DNA of 64,000 bases from Streptomyces formicae (GTDB taxonomy: Bacteria; Actinomycetota; Actinomycetes; Streptomycetales; Streptomycetaceae), in the NCBI RefSeq assembly GCF_002556545.1, contig NZ_CP022685.1:2418001-2482000 (forward strand), written 5' to 3'. The notes beneath the pieces were generated by a model. It was not told the origin of the DNA, ran no database searches, and saw only the letters and a program-made list of their open reading frames with translations. This document shows, piece by piece, positions 25,896-34,671 of the stretch. Position 1 is the stretch's first letter. Each line of letters starts with the position of its first letter. The translations under genes and the position numbers were made by a program.

Positions 25896-26930
25896 TCACG
25901 CCTTCACCAGCCCCCGCCCACTGCCACCCAACGCCAGATAGACATCCTCCAGGCTGGGCGTGGCCAACGTGAAATCGTCAAGAGCGGCAAACGCCGCCCC
26001 ACCGGTAACCGCCGCGACAGCGGCACGCGCCTCGTCAGGAGCGAGCCGCAAGGACCACCGCCGCCCCGACTCCACCGCAGAGGATCGCAACGCCGCCACC
26101 TCGGGAACGTCCAGCGGCGCCCGCTCCCGCCACACGAGCTCCACCCGGACCTCGTCGGCGACCTGCTCCTTGAGCCCGGCCGGAGTGTCACAGGCGATGA
26201 CCTTGCCCCGGTCGAGCACGGCGACCCGGTCGAGCACGGTCTCCGCCTCGATGACGTTGTGCGTCACGAGGAGCACCGTGGTCCCCCGCTCGGCCCGACG
26301 CCGGTCGATCGCCGCCCAGACGGCCCGCCGCGCGACGGGGTCCATCCCGGTGGTCGGCTCGTCCAGGACGAGCAGCGGTCGCTCCCCCACCAGCGCGGTG
26401 GCGAAGCAGGCGAGCCGCCGCTGCCCGCCGGAAAGCTTCTTCAGCGGCCGCGAGGCCAGCTCGGTGAGCCCCAGTTCCTCCAGGACGGCGTCCCGCTCGC
26501 CCCGCGCCTGCCGTACGTCCAGCCCCCGCAGCCGCGCCGTCGTCTCGACGGCGAGCGACACGGTCAGCTCGTCGAGCGCGGTGGACTCCTGCCCGAGATA
26601 GGCGAGGATCCGCGCGGCCCGCTCGGGATGGCGCACGATGTCGTGGCCGAGGATCTCGACGGTGCCGCTGTCGGGCCGCATCAGGCCGGTCAGCTGGCGC
26701 ACGAGGGTGGACTTGCCCGCGCCGTTGGGCCCGAGCAGGCCGAAGATCTCGCCGCGCCGGACCGTCAGGTCGATCCCGTCGGTGGCGCGGACCTCGGGCG
26801 TCGCGGGCCTGCCGCGCCGGGCGCGGGCGGCCGGGTAGGTCTTGACCAGGTCGCGCACCGCGCAGACGGCGTCGATGCCGAGTTCCTGACGGAGTCCCTG
26901 TCGGACTGCCGGTGCCGGGCGCGTACTCAC
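25896..26930 (-). CDS. ABC exporter ATP-binding protein
   Basis: A 344-residue nucleotide-binding subunit. All ABC motifs are intact: Walker A 'GLLGPNGAGKST', Q-loop 'LGQEST', signature 'KKLSGGQRRLA', Walker B 'LLVLDEPTTGMDP' and switch 'LLVTHNV'. The C-terminal ~100 residues form the DUF4162-like tail common in drug-exporter ATPases of this class. GTG at 26930 is preferred over one at 26960 because TAGGCT (26944-26939) lies 8 nt before it, giving a leaderless mRNA. Works with the permease at 24947-25771. Confidence 0.92.
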   Translation of the reverse strand: MSTRPAPAVRQGLRQELGIDAVCAVRDLVKTYPAARARRGRPATPEVRATDGIDLTVRRGEIFGLLGPNGAGKSTLVRQLTGLMRPDSGTVEILGHDIVRHPERAARILAYLGQESTALDELTVSLAVETTARLRGLDVRQARGERDAVLEELGLTELASRPLKKLSGGQRRLACFATALVGERPLLVLDEPTTGMDPVARRAVWAAIDRRRAERGTTVLLVTHNVIEAETVLDRVAVLDRGKVIACDTPAGLKEQVADEVRVELVWRERAPLDVPEVAALRSSAVESGRRWSLRLAPDEARAAVAAVTGGAAFAALDDFTLATPSLEDVYLALGGSGRGLVKA

Positions 26931-26938
26931 GAAGGACG

Positions 26939-26944
26939 AGCCTA
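26939..26944 (-). promoter_or_regulatory. -10 hexamer of the ABC exporter operon
   Basis: Minus-strand TAGGCT, 8 nt from the GTG at 26930. Supports the shorter start and a leaderless transcript. Confidence 0.5.
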
Positions 26945-26993
26945 CGGGGTCCGCGGGCACGGACGACCCCCGGGGCGCCCCGGGCGCCCCGTG

Positions 26994-28226
26994 TCAGTCA
27001 CCGGCGCGGTCCCCCGCGGGCGCGTGCTCCGCGGCCGTGCGCACGTCGATCTCCCGCCAGAAACCGGCCCGGATCGCGTACCGGTCGTGCTCGTCGATCT
27101 GGTCGTCCTTGTGGGCGAGCAGGCCGAACCGTGCCGCGTAGCGCAGCAGCTCGCCGTCGACGCGGTGCGGGATGCGGGGGTACATCGTCGACAGCTTCTG
27201 CAGGTTGTGCTGTTCGGGGAGGCGGGCCATCCAGCGCCGTGCGAACACCTGTCCCACCTCGTACGGGTCGCCGCCGACGGTGGTGATGTCCTCCTCGCGG
27301 TCGGCCCAGCGCTGCTCGGCCGTCGTCAGCTGGGCGAGGGTGGGCAGGGCGGCGATCTCGGGCCCCTCGGGCGCGCCGCCGGGCCGCTCGACCCAGCCCT
27401 TGTCGGAGGACCAGCGCAGCGTCGCGTTGGCGGGGTGCTGCGCGGGCTGGGTGCCGGGTCCGCGCAGCGCGGCGAGGTCCTTGGGGGTGGGCACGCCCTT
27501 GCCCGGGGGCATCCGGTGCTCGCCGCCGTCGCCGTTGGTCGAGGTCTCCGGGTGCCGGGCGGGGGCCTCCTCGGCGCGCTGGGCGGCGGCCGCGAGGGCG
27601 GACTCCGGCAGCGGCGCGGAGAGGATCGCGGCGATCTCGGGGCGCGGCACGGGCGGCGGCGCGCAGACGCCGGTGAGCTCCTTGGGGCGTACGGCCTTGG
27701 TGATCCAGGCCCGGTCGAGCACGCGCCGCTCGTCGGCCTCGGCGACCAGGTCCTCGGACTGGTTGTAGTCCCCGTCGGCGGCCTGCACGGCCCACAGGTG
27801 GACGGCGACCCCGTGCTCCTTGGCGGCCATCATTCCGGGCAGCAGATCGCCGTCACCGGTGACGAGCACGACGTCGGAGCAGGCGCGGTTGCGGGCGAGC
27901 TCGGTCAGCTCGGCGTGCATCGCGGCGTCGACACCCTTCTGGGCCCACCGTCCGTCGCTCCGGGTCAGGGCACCGAGGCGGACCGTCACCCGGGGCATCA
28001 CGCGCAGCCGCCGGTGCTCGGGCTGCGGCACCCGGTCGGGCGCGCCGTCGAACCAGTAGATGCGCAGCAGAGGGCGCTCGGTGTCGGATTCCGCGCGCTC
28101 GCGAAGGCCCTGGATCAGGGCGGTGTGATCGACGGTGATCCGGGACCTGGAAGGCTCGCCCGCGAGGAGACTCGCGGCGGCACCCAGCAGATACCCGGCG
28201 TCCACCAGGACGATGCAGCGGTCCAC
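26994..28226 (-). CDS. NYN-domain (PIN-like nuclease fold) protein
   Basis: A 410-residue protein. The N-terminal ~190 residues are a NYN domain: 'RCIVLVDAGYLLGAAAS' and 'VVLVTGDGDLLPGMMAAKEHG' supply the acidic residues that bind Mg2+ in PIN-like nucleases. The middle (about 190-290) is Ala/Pro-rich and probably disordered. The C-terminal ~100 residues form a small conserved domain ('LLRYAARFGLLAHKDDQIDEHDRYAIRAGFW'-like) of unknown role. RNA cleavage is expected from the family, unproven here. GTG at 28226 is preferred over GTG at 28235 because it gives 8 nt spacing from GAGGG. Confidence 0.85.
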   Translation of the reverse strand: MDRCIVLVDAGYLLGAAASLLAGEPSRSRITVDHTALIQGLRERAESDTERPLLRIYWFDGAPDRVPQPEHRRLRVMPRVTVRLGALTRSDGRWAQKGVDAAMHAELTELARNRACSDVVLVTGDGDLLPGMMAAKEHGVAVHLWAVQAADGDYNQSEDLVAEADERRVLDRAWITKAVRPKELTGVCAPPPVPRPEIAAILSAPLPESALAAAAQRAEEAPARHPETSTNGDGGEHRMPPGKGVPTPKDLAALRGPGTQPAQHPANATLRWSSDKGWVERPGGAPEGPEIAALPTLAQLTTAEQRWADREEDITTVGGDPYEVGQVFARRWMARLPEQHNLQKLSTMYPRIPHRVDGELLRYAARFGLLAHKDDQIDEHDRYAIRAGFWREIDVRTAAEHAPAGDRAGD

Positions 28227-28555
28227 GCGATCCACCCTCTTTCCCTGGAGATTCCCTGGTGTTCATGGAAGTTCCCGAAAAGTGCCCGGAGGTTCCTGGA
28301 CGTTCCCTCGAAGGCCCACGAAGACACCCCGCAAGGGCAACGAATCAGGGTGTGGGTCCGCGTCGGGTTTCCTTCGAGTCTGCCCGACCCGGCAGAGGTT
28401 AACGGCCCGAACTCGATCTTCGGCGTGGCGTATCCGAGGTTCACTCTTCGACGGCCCTTATTACGCACGGTAATTCTCCGAAATGCGCACCTTGATGCCA
28501 TATGTGAATCTGGTCGCGTCCTGGCCCCCAGATCCCCCTCAGGAGGAAGATCACC
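28227..28555. promoter_or_regulatory. Divergent intergenic region with phased repeats
   Basis: 329 bp between the NYN gene (minus) and the small basic-protein gene (plus). Next to the NYN start, 28241-28310 holds a series of imperfect 10- to 11-bp repeats of the type AGGGAAC.TCC on the minus strand. On the plus side TTCGAC (28448-28453) and TAATTC (28472-28477), 18 nt apart, are a candidate promoter for the small gene. No open frame in this gap looks coding. Confidence 0.5.
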
Positions 28556-28735
28556 ATGGCCAAGAACAAGAACCGCAAGCAGGGCGGCCAGCAGAACCGC
28601 GCCTCGCAGGCCGAGCAGGCGCAGGAGCAGTCCAAGTCGACCGCGACCGAGGCCCAGTCGCCGCTGCAGTCGCAGGCCCAGGGCAGCCCCGCGGACGTCG
28701 CCCGCAAGCACCAGCGGCGCTTCGGCCACAACTGA
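28556..28735 (+). CDS. Small basic, Gln-rich protein of unknown function
   Basis: A 59-residue hydrophilic protein, MAKNKNRKQGGQQNRASQAE..., with a Gln/Ala/Ser-rich centre and a basic end 'ADVARKHQRRFGHN'. It is conserved in Streptomyces as far as I recall but unassigned. AGGAGG 10 nt before the ATG, clear stop, and a following strong terminator support it as a real gene. Charge and lack of hydrophobic residues suggest a nucleic-acid-associated or disordered protein. Confidence 0.8.
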   Translation: MAKNKNRKQGGQQNRASQAEQAQEQSKSTATEAQSPLQSQAQGSPADVARKHQRRFGHN

Positions 28736-28751
28736 CGGCCCCCGGGCACAT

Positions 28752-28786
28752 GCGAGGGGCGCACCCGGTCCGGGTGCGCCCCTCGC
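28752..28786. terminator. Bidirectional terminator between small gene and dnaE
   Basis: A perfect inverted repeat with 17-bp arms (28752-28768, 28770-28786) around a single T; effectively a 15-bp stem with a 5-nt loop. It lies between convergent genes. Confidence 0.8.
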
Positions 28787-28813
28787 GACGTACGTACGTC
28801 AGTCGGTACCCGA

Positions 28814-31800
28814 TCAGCCCGCCAGGCAGGACGCGCCGAGCAGCACCTTCAGATCGCCGAAGAGCGCCGGGTCCGGCTTGACCCGGTGCCGGTCGAGCCG
28901 CAGCACGGTGGTCTTCTGCGCCCCCTGGAGCTTGATCCGCACCTCGCTGTTGCCCCGGTGGTGGCTGAGGACCTCGCCGAGGCGGGTGATCATCGGCGGG
29001 CTCACCTTGACCGTCGGAATGGTGATGATCACGGGGGCGTTCGTGCCCGCGTTCGACAGGTCGGGGACCTGCATCTCCATCGCGACGAGGCGCGGCACGT
29101 CCTCGCGCTTGTCCAGGCGCCCCTTGACGAACACCACGGCGTCCTCGACCAGTTGGGTCGACACCAGCTGGTAGGTGGCGGGGAAGAACATGCACTCGAT
29201 GGAGCCCGCGAGGTCCTCCACGGTCGCGATGGCCCAGGCGTTGCCCTGCTTGGTCATCTTGCGCTGGAGGCCCGAGATGATGCCGCCGATGGTGACCACC
29301 GAGCCGTCGGAGAAGTCACCGCCGGTCAGCTGCCCGATGCCCGCGTCGGCCTTGTCCGACAGGACGTGCTCCAGACCGAAGAGCGGGTGGTCGGAGACGT
29401 AGAGACCGAGCATCTCCCGCTCCTGGGCGAGCAGATACGTCTTCTCCCACTCGTCCTCGGAGAACTCCACGTCGAGCCCGAAGCCCGGCTCGTCGCCCCC
29501 GGACTCCTCCCCCATCCCTCCGAAGAGGTCGAACTGCCCCTCGGCCTCCTTGCGCTTGACCGCGACCACGTTGTCGATCATCGGCTCGTACTGCGCGGTC
29601 AGGCCCTTGCGGGTGTGCCCCATCGTGTCGAACGCGCCCGCCTTGATCAGCGACTCCGTAGTGCGCTTGTTGCAGGCGGTCGCCTCGACCTTGTCGAGGT
29701 AGTCGGGGAAGGAGGTGAACTTCCCCTTCGCCTTGCGCGACCGGATGATCGACTCGACCACGTTCGTCCCGACGTTGCGCACGGCCTCCAGGCCGAAGAG
29801 GATCACGTCGTCGCCCTGGGCGGCGAAGTTGTGCACCGACTCGTTCACGTTCGGCGGGAGCACCTTGATGCCCATGCGGCGGCACTCGTTGAGGTAGACG
29901 GCCGACTTGTCCTTGTCGTCCTTCACCGAGGTGAGCAGCGCGGCCATGTACTCGGCGGGGTAGTTCGCCTTCAGGTACGCGGTCCAGTAGGTGACCAGGC
30001 CGTACGCGGAGGAGTGCGCCTTGTTGAACGCGTATCCGGCGAAGGGCACCAGGACGTCCCACAGGGCCTGGATCGCCGCGTCCGAGTAGCCGTTCTTCTT
30101 CGCGCCCTCCTGGAAGAGGACGAAGTTCTTCGCCAGCTCCTCGGGCTTCTTCTTGCCCATCACGCGGCGCAGGATGTCGGCTTCGCCGAGCGAGTAGCCC
30201 GCGATGATCTGCGCGGCCTTCTGCACCTGCTCCTGGTACACGATGAGGCCGTAGGTGAGGCCCAGCGTCTCCTTCAGGGGCTCTTCGAGCTCCGGGTGGA
30301 TCGGCGTGATCTCCTGGCGGCCGTTCTTGCGCTCGGCGTAGTTCGTGTGCGAGTTCATGCCCATCGGGCCCGGCCGGTACAGGGCCGAGACGGCGGAAAT
30401 GTCCTCGAAGTTGTCAGGCTGCATCTGGCGGAGCAGCGAGCGCATCGGACCGCCGTCGAACTGGAAGACACCGAGCGTGTCACCGCGGCAGAGCAGTTCG
30501 AAGGTCTTCGGGTCGTCCAGTTCGAGGGAGAGCATCTCCAGGTCGATGCCCTTGTTGGCCCGCACCATCTTGACGGCGTCGTCCATGATGGTCAGGTTGC
30601 GCAGGCCCAGGAAGTCCATCTTGAGCAGGCCGAGCGACTCGCACTGGGGGTAGTCCCACTGCGTGATGGTGACGCCGTCGGTGTGCCGCGTCCACAGCGG
30701 CGCGTGGTCGACGATCGGCTCGCTGGACATGATCACGCCGGCCGCGTGCACACCCATCTGCCGGACCAGGCCCTCCACACCCTTCGCGGTGTCGATGACC
30801 TTCTTCACGTCCGGCTCGTTCTCGTACATCCCCCGGATCTCGCCCGCCTCGCTGTAGCGCGGGTGCTTGGGGTCGGTGATGCCGGAGAGGTCGATGCCCT
30901 TGCCGAGGACGTCGGCGGGCATCGCCTTGGTGAGGCGGTCGCCCATCGCGTACGGATATCCGAGCACGCGCGCGGAGTCCTTGATGGCGTTCTTCGCCTT
31001 GATCTTTCCGTACGTGCCGATCATGGCGACCTTGTCGGCCCCGTACTTCTCCGTCACATACCTGATCACTTCGACGCGCCTACGCTCGTCGAAGTCGATG
31101 TCGACATCGGGCATGGAGACGCGCTCGGGGTTGAGGAACCGCTCGAAGATCAGTCCGTGCGTGATCGGGTCGAGGTCGGTGATGCCCATGGCGTACGCGA
31201 CGATCGAACCGGCCGCGGAGCCTCGTCCCGGGCCGACCGCGATGCCGTTGTTCTTGGCCCACATGATGAAGTCGGCGACCACGAGGAAGTACCCGGGGAA
31301 CCCCATCTGGATGATGATGTCCATCTCGTACTCGGCCTGCTTCTGCCGGTCCTCGGGGACACCGCCCGGGTAGCGGCGCTCCATGCCGACCCGGACCTCT
31401 TCCTGGAACCAGGTGACTTCGGTGAAGCCCTCCGGGATCTCGAACTTCGGCATGAGGTCGCGCTTCTCGAACATGCCGGTCGTGTCGATCTGCTCGGCCA
31501 CCAACAGCGTGTTCCGGCAGCCTTCCTGCCACGCGTCCGAGGAGTCGATCGCGTACATCTCGTCCGTCGACTTCAGGTAATAACCCGTCCCGTCGAACCG
31601 GAAACGATCCGGGTCGGAAAGGTTCTTACCCGTCTGGATGCACAGCAGAGCATCGTGCGCCACCGACTCGTGCGCATACGTGTAGTGCGAGTCATTCGTC
31701 ACCAGCGGCGGAATGCCGAGTTTCTTGCCGACCCTCAGCAGGTCGTCACGGACCCGGCGCTCGATGTCGATGCCGTGGTCCATCAACTCCAGGAAATACC

Positions 31801-32356
31801 GGTCCTTGCCGAAGATGTCCTGGTATTCGGCGGCCGCTTTCACCGCCTCGTCGAACTGGCCGAGGCGCAGTCGGGTCTGGAGCTCACCGGAAGGGCAGCC
31901 GGTGGAGGCGATCAGGCCCTCCGACCACTGCGAGATGGTCTCCTTGTCCATGCGCGGCCACTTCTGCAGCCAGCCCTCCGCGTACGCGTCCGAGGACAGC
32001 TTGAACAGGTTGTGCAGCCCCGTCTGGTTCGCCGCCCAGATCGTTTTGTGCGTATAACCACCCGAACCCGACACGTCGTCGCGCTTCTGGTGCGGCTGGC
32101 CCCACTGGATCTTCCGCTTGTTCCTACGCGACTCCGGGGCGACGTACGCCTCGATCCCGATGATCGGCGTCACGCCCGCCTTCTGCGCCGAGTGGAAGAA
32201 GTCGTACGCACCGTGCAGGTTGCCGTGGTCGGACATCGCGATGTGCGTCATGCCCATCTCGTTGGCCGCGTCGAACATGTCCTTGAGCCGCGCGGCACCG
32301 TCGAGCAGGGAGTACTGCGTGTGCACGTGCAGGTGCGTGAAGGGCGGCTTGGTCAC
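28814..32356 (-). CDS. dnaE: DNA polymerase III alpha subunit
   Basis: Catalytic subunit of the replicative polymerase. The 1180-residue protein has an N-terminal PHP domain ('FTHLHVHTQYSLLDGA'), the polymerase catalytic aspartates in 'MPDVDIDFDERRR' (about residues 410-420), the tandem HhH region, and an OB domain near the C-terminus ('GDFSDGSVVTIGGIISGLQRKMTKQG'). Length is normal for actinobacterial DnaE1. GTG at 32356 gives the conserved MTKPPFTHLHVHTQYS start. GGAG lies 9-12 nt before the start, and TTAGAC (32426-32421) is a possible -10. Transcribed alone. Confidence 0.97.
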   Translation of the reverse strand: MTKPPFTHLHVHTQYSLLDGAARLKDMFDAANEMGMTHIAMSDHGNLHGAYDFFHSAQKAGVTPIIGIEAYVAPESRRNKRKIQWGQPHQKRDDVSGSGGYTHKTIWAANQTGLHNLFKLSSDAYAEGWLQKWPRMDKETISQWSEGLIASTGCPSGELQTRLRLGQFDEAVKAAAEYQDIFGKDRYFLELMDHGIDIERRVRDDLLRVGKKLGIPPLVTNDSHYTYAHESVAHDALLCIQTGKNLSDPDRFRFDGTGYYLKSTDEMYAIDSSDAWQEGCRNTLLVAEQIDTTGMFEKRDLMPKFEIPEGFTEVTWFQEEVRVGMERRYPGGVPEDRQKQAEYEMDIIIQMGFPGYFLVVADFIMWAKNNGIAVGPGRGSAAGSIVAYAMGITDLDPITHGLIFERFLNPERVSMPDVDIDFDERRRVEVIRYVTEKYGADKVAMIGTYGKIKAKNAIKDSARVLGYPYAMGDRLTKAMPADVLGKGIDLSGITDPKHPRYSEAGEIRGMYENEPDVKKVIDTAKGVEGLVRQMGVHAAGVIMSSEPIVDHAPLWTRHTDGVTITQWDYPQCESLGLLKMDFLGLRNLTIMDDAVKMVRANKGIDLEMLSLELDDPKTFELLCRGDTLGVFQFDGGPMRSLLRQMQPDNFEDISAVSALYRPGPMGMNSHTNYAERKNGRQEITPIHPELEEPLKETLGLTYGLIVYQEQVQKAAQIIAGYSLGEADILRRVMGKKKPEELAKNFVLFQEGAKKNGYSDAAIQALWDVLVPFAGYAFNKAHSSAYGLVTYWTAYLKANYPAEYMAALLTSVKDDKDKSAVYLNECRRMGIKVLPPNVNESVHNFAAQGDDVILFGLEAVRNVGTNVVESIIRSRKAKGKFTSFPDYLDKVEATACNKRTTESLIKAGAFDTMGHTRKGLTAQYEPMIDNVVAVKRKEAEGQFDLFGGMGEESGGDEPGFGLDVEFSEDEWEKTYLLAQEREMLGLYVSDHPLFGLEHVLSDKADAGIGQLTGGDFSDGSVVTIGGIISGLQRKMTKQGNAWAIATVEDLAGSIECMFFPATYQLVSTQLVEDAVVFVKGRLDKREDVPRLVAMEMQVPDLSNAGTNAPVIITIPTVKVSPPMITRLGEVLSHHRGNSEVRIKLQGAQKTTVLRLDRHRVKPDPALFGDLKVLLGASCLAG

Positions 32357-32435
32357 GGCGGAAGGCCTCCGGAGAACGCTGGGCGACAGGCTGCGGACAG
32401 TCTGGGGGGACAGCGTGGAAGTCTAATCCGGAGCA

Positions 32436-32466
32436 CTGACAGTCGCCGGGCACTCGGGGGTACCGT
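32436..32466 (+). promoter_or_regulatory. Candidate promoter for the DUF2252 gene
   Basis: CTGACA (32436-32441) and TACCGT (32461-32466) with a 19-nt spacer, followed by a ~65-nt leader with AGGAGG before the ATG at 32537. Weak match. Confidence 0.35.
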
Positions 32467-32536
32467 CGTGCGTTGGACCGGTCGAGACACCAGTCCCCCA
32501 AGCCACGCACCACCCTGTACCAGGAGGCACCCAGCG

Positions 32537-33865
32537 ATGTCCGTCCCGCAGCCCACTGCCGAACAGCGCGGCGAGCAGATCCTCGCCGTCTTCGGCACCG
32601 CGTTCGGCGAGCTGCTGGCCGCGGACCCCGCCGCGTTCCGGGTGAAGTTCCGGAAGATGGCCTCCTCCGCCTTCGCGTTCTACCGGGGCACGGCCTGCCT
32701 CTTCTACGCCGACCTGGAGCGCGAGCAGCACGGCGGGCCCTACCTGGACGACCGCACGGGCCGCGTGTGGATCCACGGCGACCTGCACGCGGAGAACTTC
32801 GGCACGTACATGGACGCCCAGGGCCGCCTGATCTTCAACGTGAACGACTTCGACGAGGCGTACGTCGGCCCCTTCACCTGGGACCTGAAGCGCTTCGCCG
32901 CCTCCATGGCCCTGATCGGCTACTCGAAGGCGCTCAGCGACGAGCAGATCGCCGACCTGGTCCGGGTCTACGCGGCGGCCTACCGCGAGCGCGTCCACGA
33001 CCTGGCGACGGGCGCCAAGAGCGACGAGGTGCCGCCCTTCACCCTGGACACCGCCCAGGGCCCCCTCCTGGACGCGCTGCGCGACGCCCGCTCCCTGACG
33101 CGCTTCTCGCTGCTCGACTCGATGACGGAGATCCGCGACTTCGAGCGGCGCTTCGCGGCGGGCGGCGGCTCCATCGAGCTGGACGCGGCCACGCGCTACA
33201 AGGTGCTCGCCGCGTTCGACGGCTATCTGGAGACGCTGCCCGAGTCCTCGCTGACCCGCCCCGACTCCTACCGCGTGAAGGACGTCGTCGGCCGCCGCGG
33301 CATCGGCATCGGCTCCGCGGGCCTGCCCTCGTACAACATCCTCCTCGAGGGCAACAGCGACGCCCTGGAGAACGACGTCGTGATCTATCTCAAGCAGGCC
33401 CAGACCCCGGCGGTCTCGCGGCACATCACGGACCCGGCCGTGCGCGGCTACTTTCAGCACGAGGGGCACCGCACGGTCATCTCGCAGCGCGCCCTCCAGG
33501 CGCACGCCGACCCGTGGCTCGGCTGGACCGAGCTGGACGGCGCGGGCCAGCTCGTCGCCGAGGTCTCGCCGTACGCGGTGGACCTGGACTGGTCGGACAT
33601 CGACGACCTGGACGAGATCTCCCAGGTGGTCGCCGACCTGGGCCGCGCCACCGCCACGATGCACGCGGCGGCGGACGACGAGAGCGGGCACTCGGACCTG
33701 GTGCCGTTCTCCACGGAGCGGGCCATCGACGCCGCGATCGCGGCCGACGAGGGCGGCTTCGCGGACCTGCTCGTGGACTTCGCGCACACCTACGGGGCAC
33801 GCGCGCGCAGCGACCACCAGATCTTCGTCGACCTGTTCCGCAACGGTCGGATTCCGGGTCTCTGA
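32537..33865 (+). CDS. DUF2252 family protein
   Basis: A 442-residue cytosolic protein of a widespread actinobacterial family. The family motifs 'KMASSAFAFYRGTACLFYADLE', 'WIHGDLHAENFGTY' and 'FNVNDFDEAYVGPFTWDLKRFAAS' are present. 'HGDLHAENF' and 'NDFDEA' resemble the catalytic HxDxxxxN and DFD motifs of aminoglycoside phosphotransferase-like kinases, so a kinase fold with a real active site is plausible, substrate unknown. ATG at 32537 has AGGAGG 10 nt upstream. Confidence 0.9.
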   Translation: MSVPQPTAEQRGEQILAVFGTAFGELLAADPAAFRVKFRKMASSAFAFYRGTACLFYADLEREQHGGPYLDDRTGRVWIHGDLHAENFGTYMDAQGRLIFNVNDFDEAYVGPFTWDLKRFAASMALIGYSKALSDEQIADLVRVYAAAYRERVHDLATGAKSDEVPPFTLDTAQGPLLDALRDARSLTRFSLLDSMTEIRDFERRFAAGGGSIELDAATRYKVLAAFDGYLETLPESSLTRPDSYRVKDVVGRRGIGIGSAGLPSYNILLEGNSDALENDVVIYLKQAQTPAVSRHITDPAVRGYFQHEGHRTVISQRALQAHADPWLGWTELDGAGQLVAEVSPYAVDLDWSDIDDLDEISQVVADLGRATATMHAAADDESGHSDLVPFSTERAIDAAIAADEGGFADLLVDFAHTYGARARSDHQIFVDLFRNGRIPGL

Positions 33866-33943
33866 AGCGTTCGCGGGCCCTTGTGGAACTCATAGGCACC
33901 CTTTAGGGACCTCCTACAGGAACACATGGCACACTCCTGGGCG

Positions 33944-34630
33944 ATGGACATATCAGGGACCCAGCTCAGAGCCGTGCGCGCGGCGCTGTTCACGGCGCTC
34001 GTCGTGACGCTCTCCGCCGCGTCGCACGTGCTGCTGTCCCAGGTCCCCCTGCCGCTGACCACCGTCGCGGCGATCGCCGCCGCCGTCTTCGCCATCGCGT
34101 ACGCGATGGCGGGGCGCGAGCGCGGCTACGGGCGCATCGCCGCCCTGCTGATCCCGCTGGAGCTGGCCGCCGACACGGTCTTCACCGCGGGCCAGCACGT
34201 CTGTTACGGCGAGGCGGGCGGCCCGGTCGCGGGCCCGCTGCGCTCCGTCGGCTTCGACGTACTGTGCGGCGGCACTCCGCTCGGCACCCCGCTGGCCCGG
34301 ATGACCGCGGAGGGGCACGACACCGCCGCCGCGCTGCTCTCCGACGCCGACCCCGGTGCCGCCTGGCTGCTCCTCGGCGCGCACGTCGGCGTGGGCCTTC
34401 TCGCGGCGGCCTGGTTGCGGCGCGGCGAGCGGGCGCTCGGCCAGCTGCTGCGCGCGGTCGCCGCCGCCACGTTCCGGCCGCTGCTCATCGCGGTCGCCTC
34501 GGTGGCCTCGCCTCCCGCTCCCGTACGCCGCCTGCCACGCCCCGAGCGCCGGGTGCGGGCCGTACGGACGCGCCTTCTCGTGCACTTCGTGGGGCGGCGT
34601 GGACCGCCGTGCTCGGCCGTCTTCGCCTGA
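33944..34630 (+). CDS. Putative integral membrane protein next to a DsbA-like gene
   Basis: A 228-residue protein with about four hydrophobic helices and a basic Arg/Pro-rich C-terminal tail. Two cysteines lie in one loop ('AGQHVCYGEAGG' and 'FDVLCGGTPLG'), which could form a disulfide. ATG at 33944 is preferred over ATG at 33926 because it starts directly before the hydrophobic region; a -10-like CACACT lies 8 nt before it. It is followed 41 nt later by a membrane-anchored thioredoxin-fold protein. A redox partnership is possible but speculative. Confidence 0.65.
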   Translation: MDISGTQLRAVRAALFTALVVTLSAASHVLLSQVPLPLTTVAAIAAAVFAIAYAMAGRERGYGRIAALLIPLELAADTVFTAGQHVCYGEAGGPVAGPLRSVGFDVLCGGTPLGTPLARMTAEGHDTAAALLSDADPGAAWLLLGAHVGVGLLAAAWLRRGERALGQLLRAVAAATFRPLLIAVASVASPPAPVRRLPRPERRVRAVRTRLLVHFVGRRGPPCSAVFA

Positions 34631-34671
34631 GCACAGCCCCCACGCAGTACACCCACTCGGAGAAAAAGATC

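Noticed and set aside
28886..33865. A 1659-codon open frame on the plus strand covering dnaE and running into the DUF2252 gene
   Set aside because: Most of it is antisense to dnaE, an artefact of GC-rich third positions. Only the part from 32537 shows protein family motifs.
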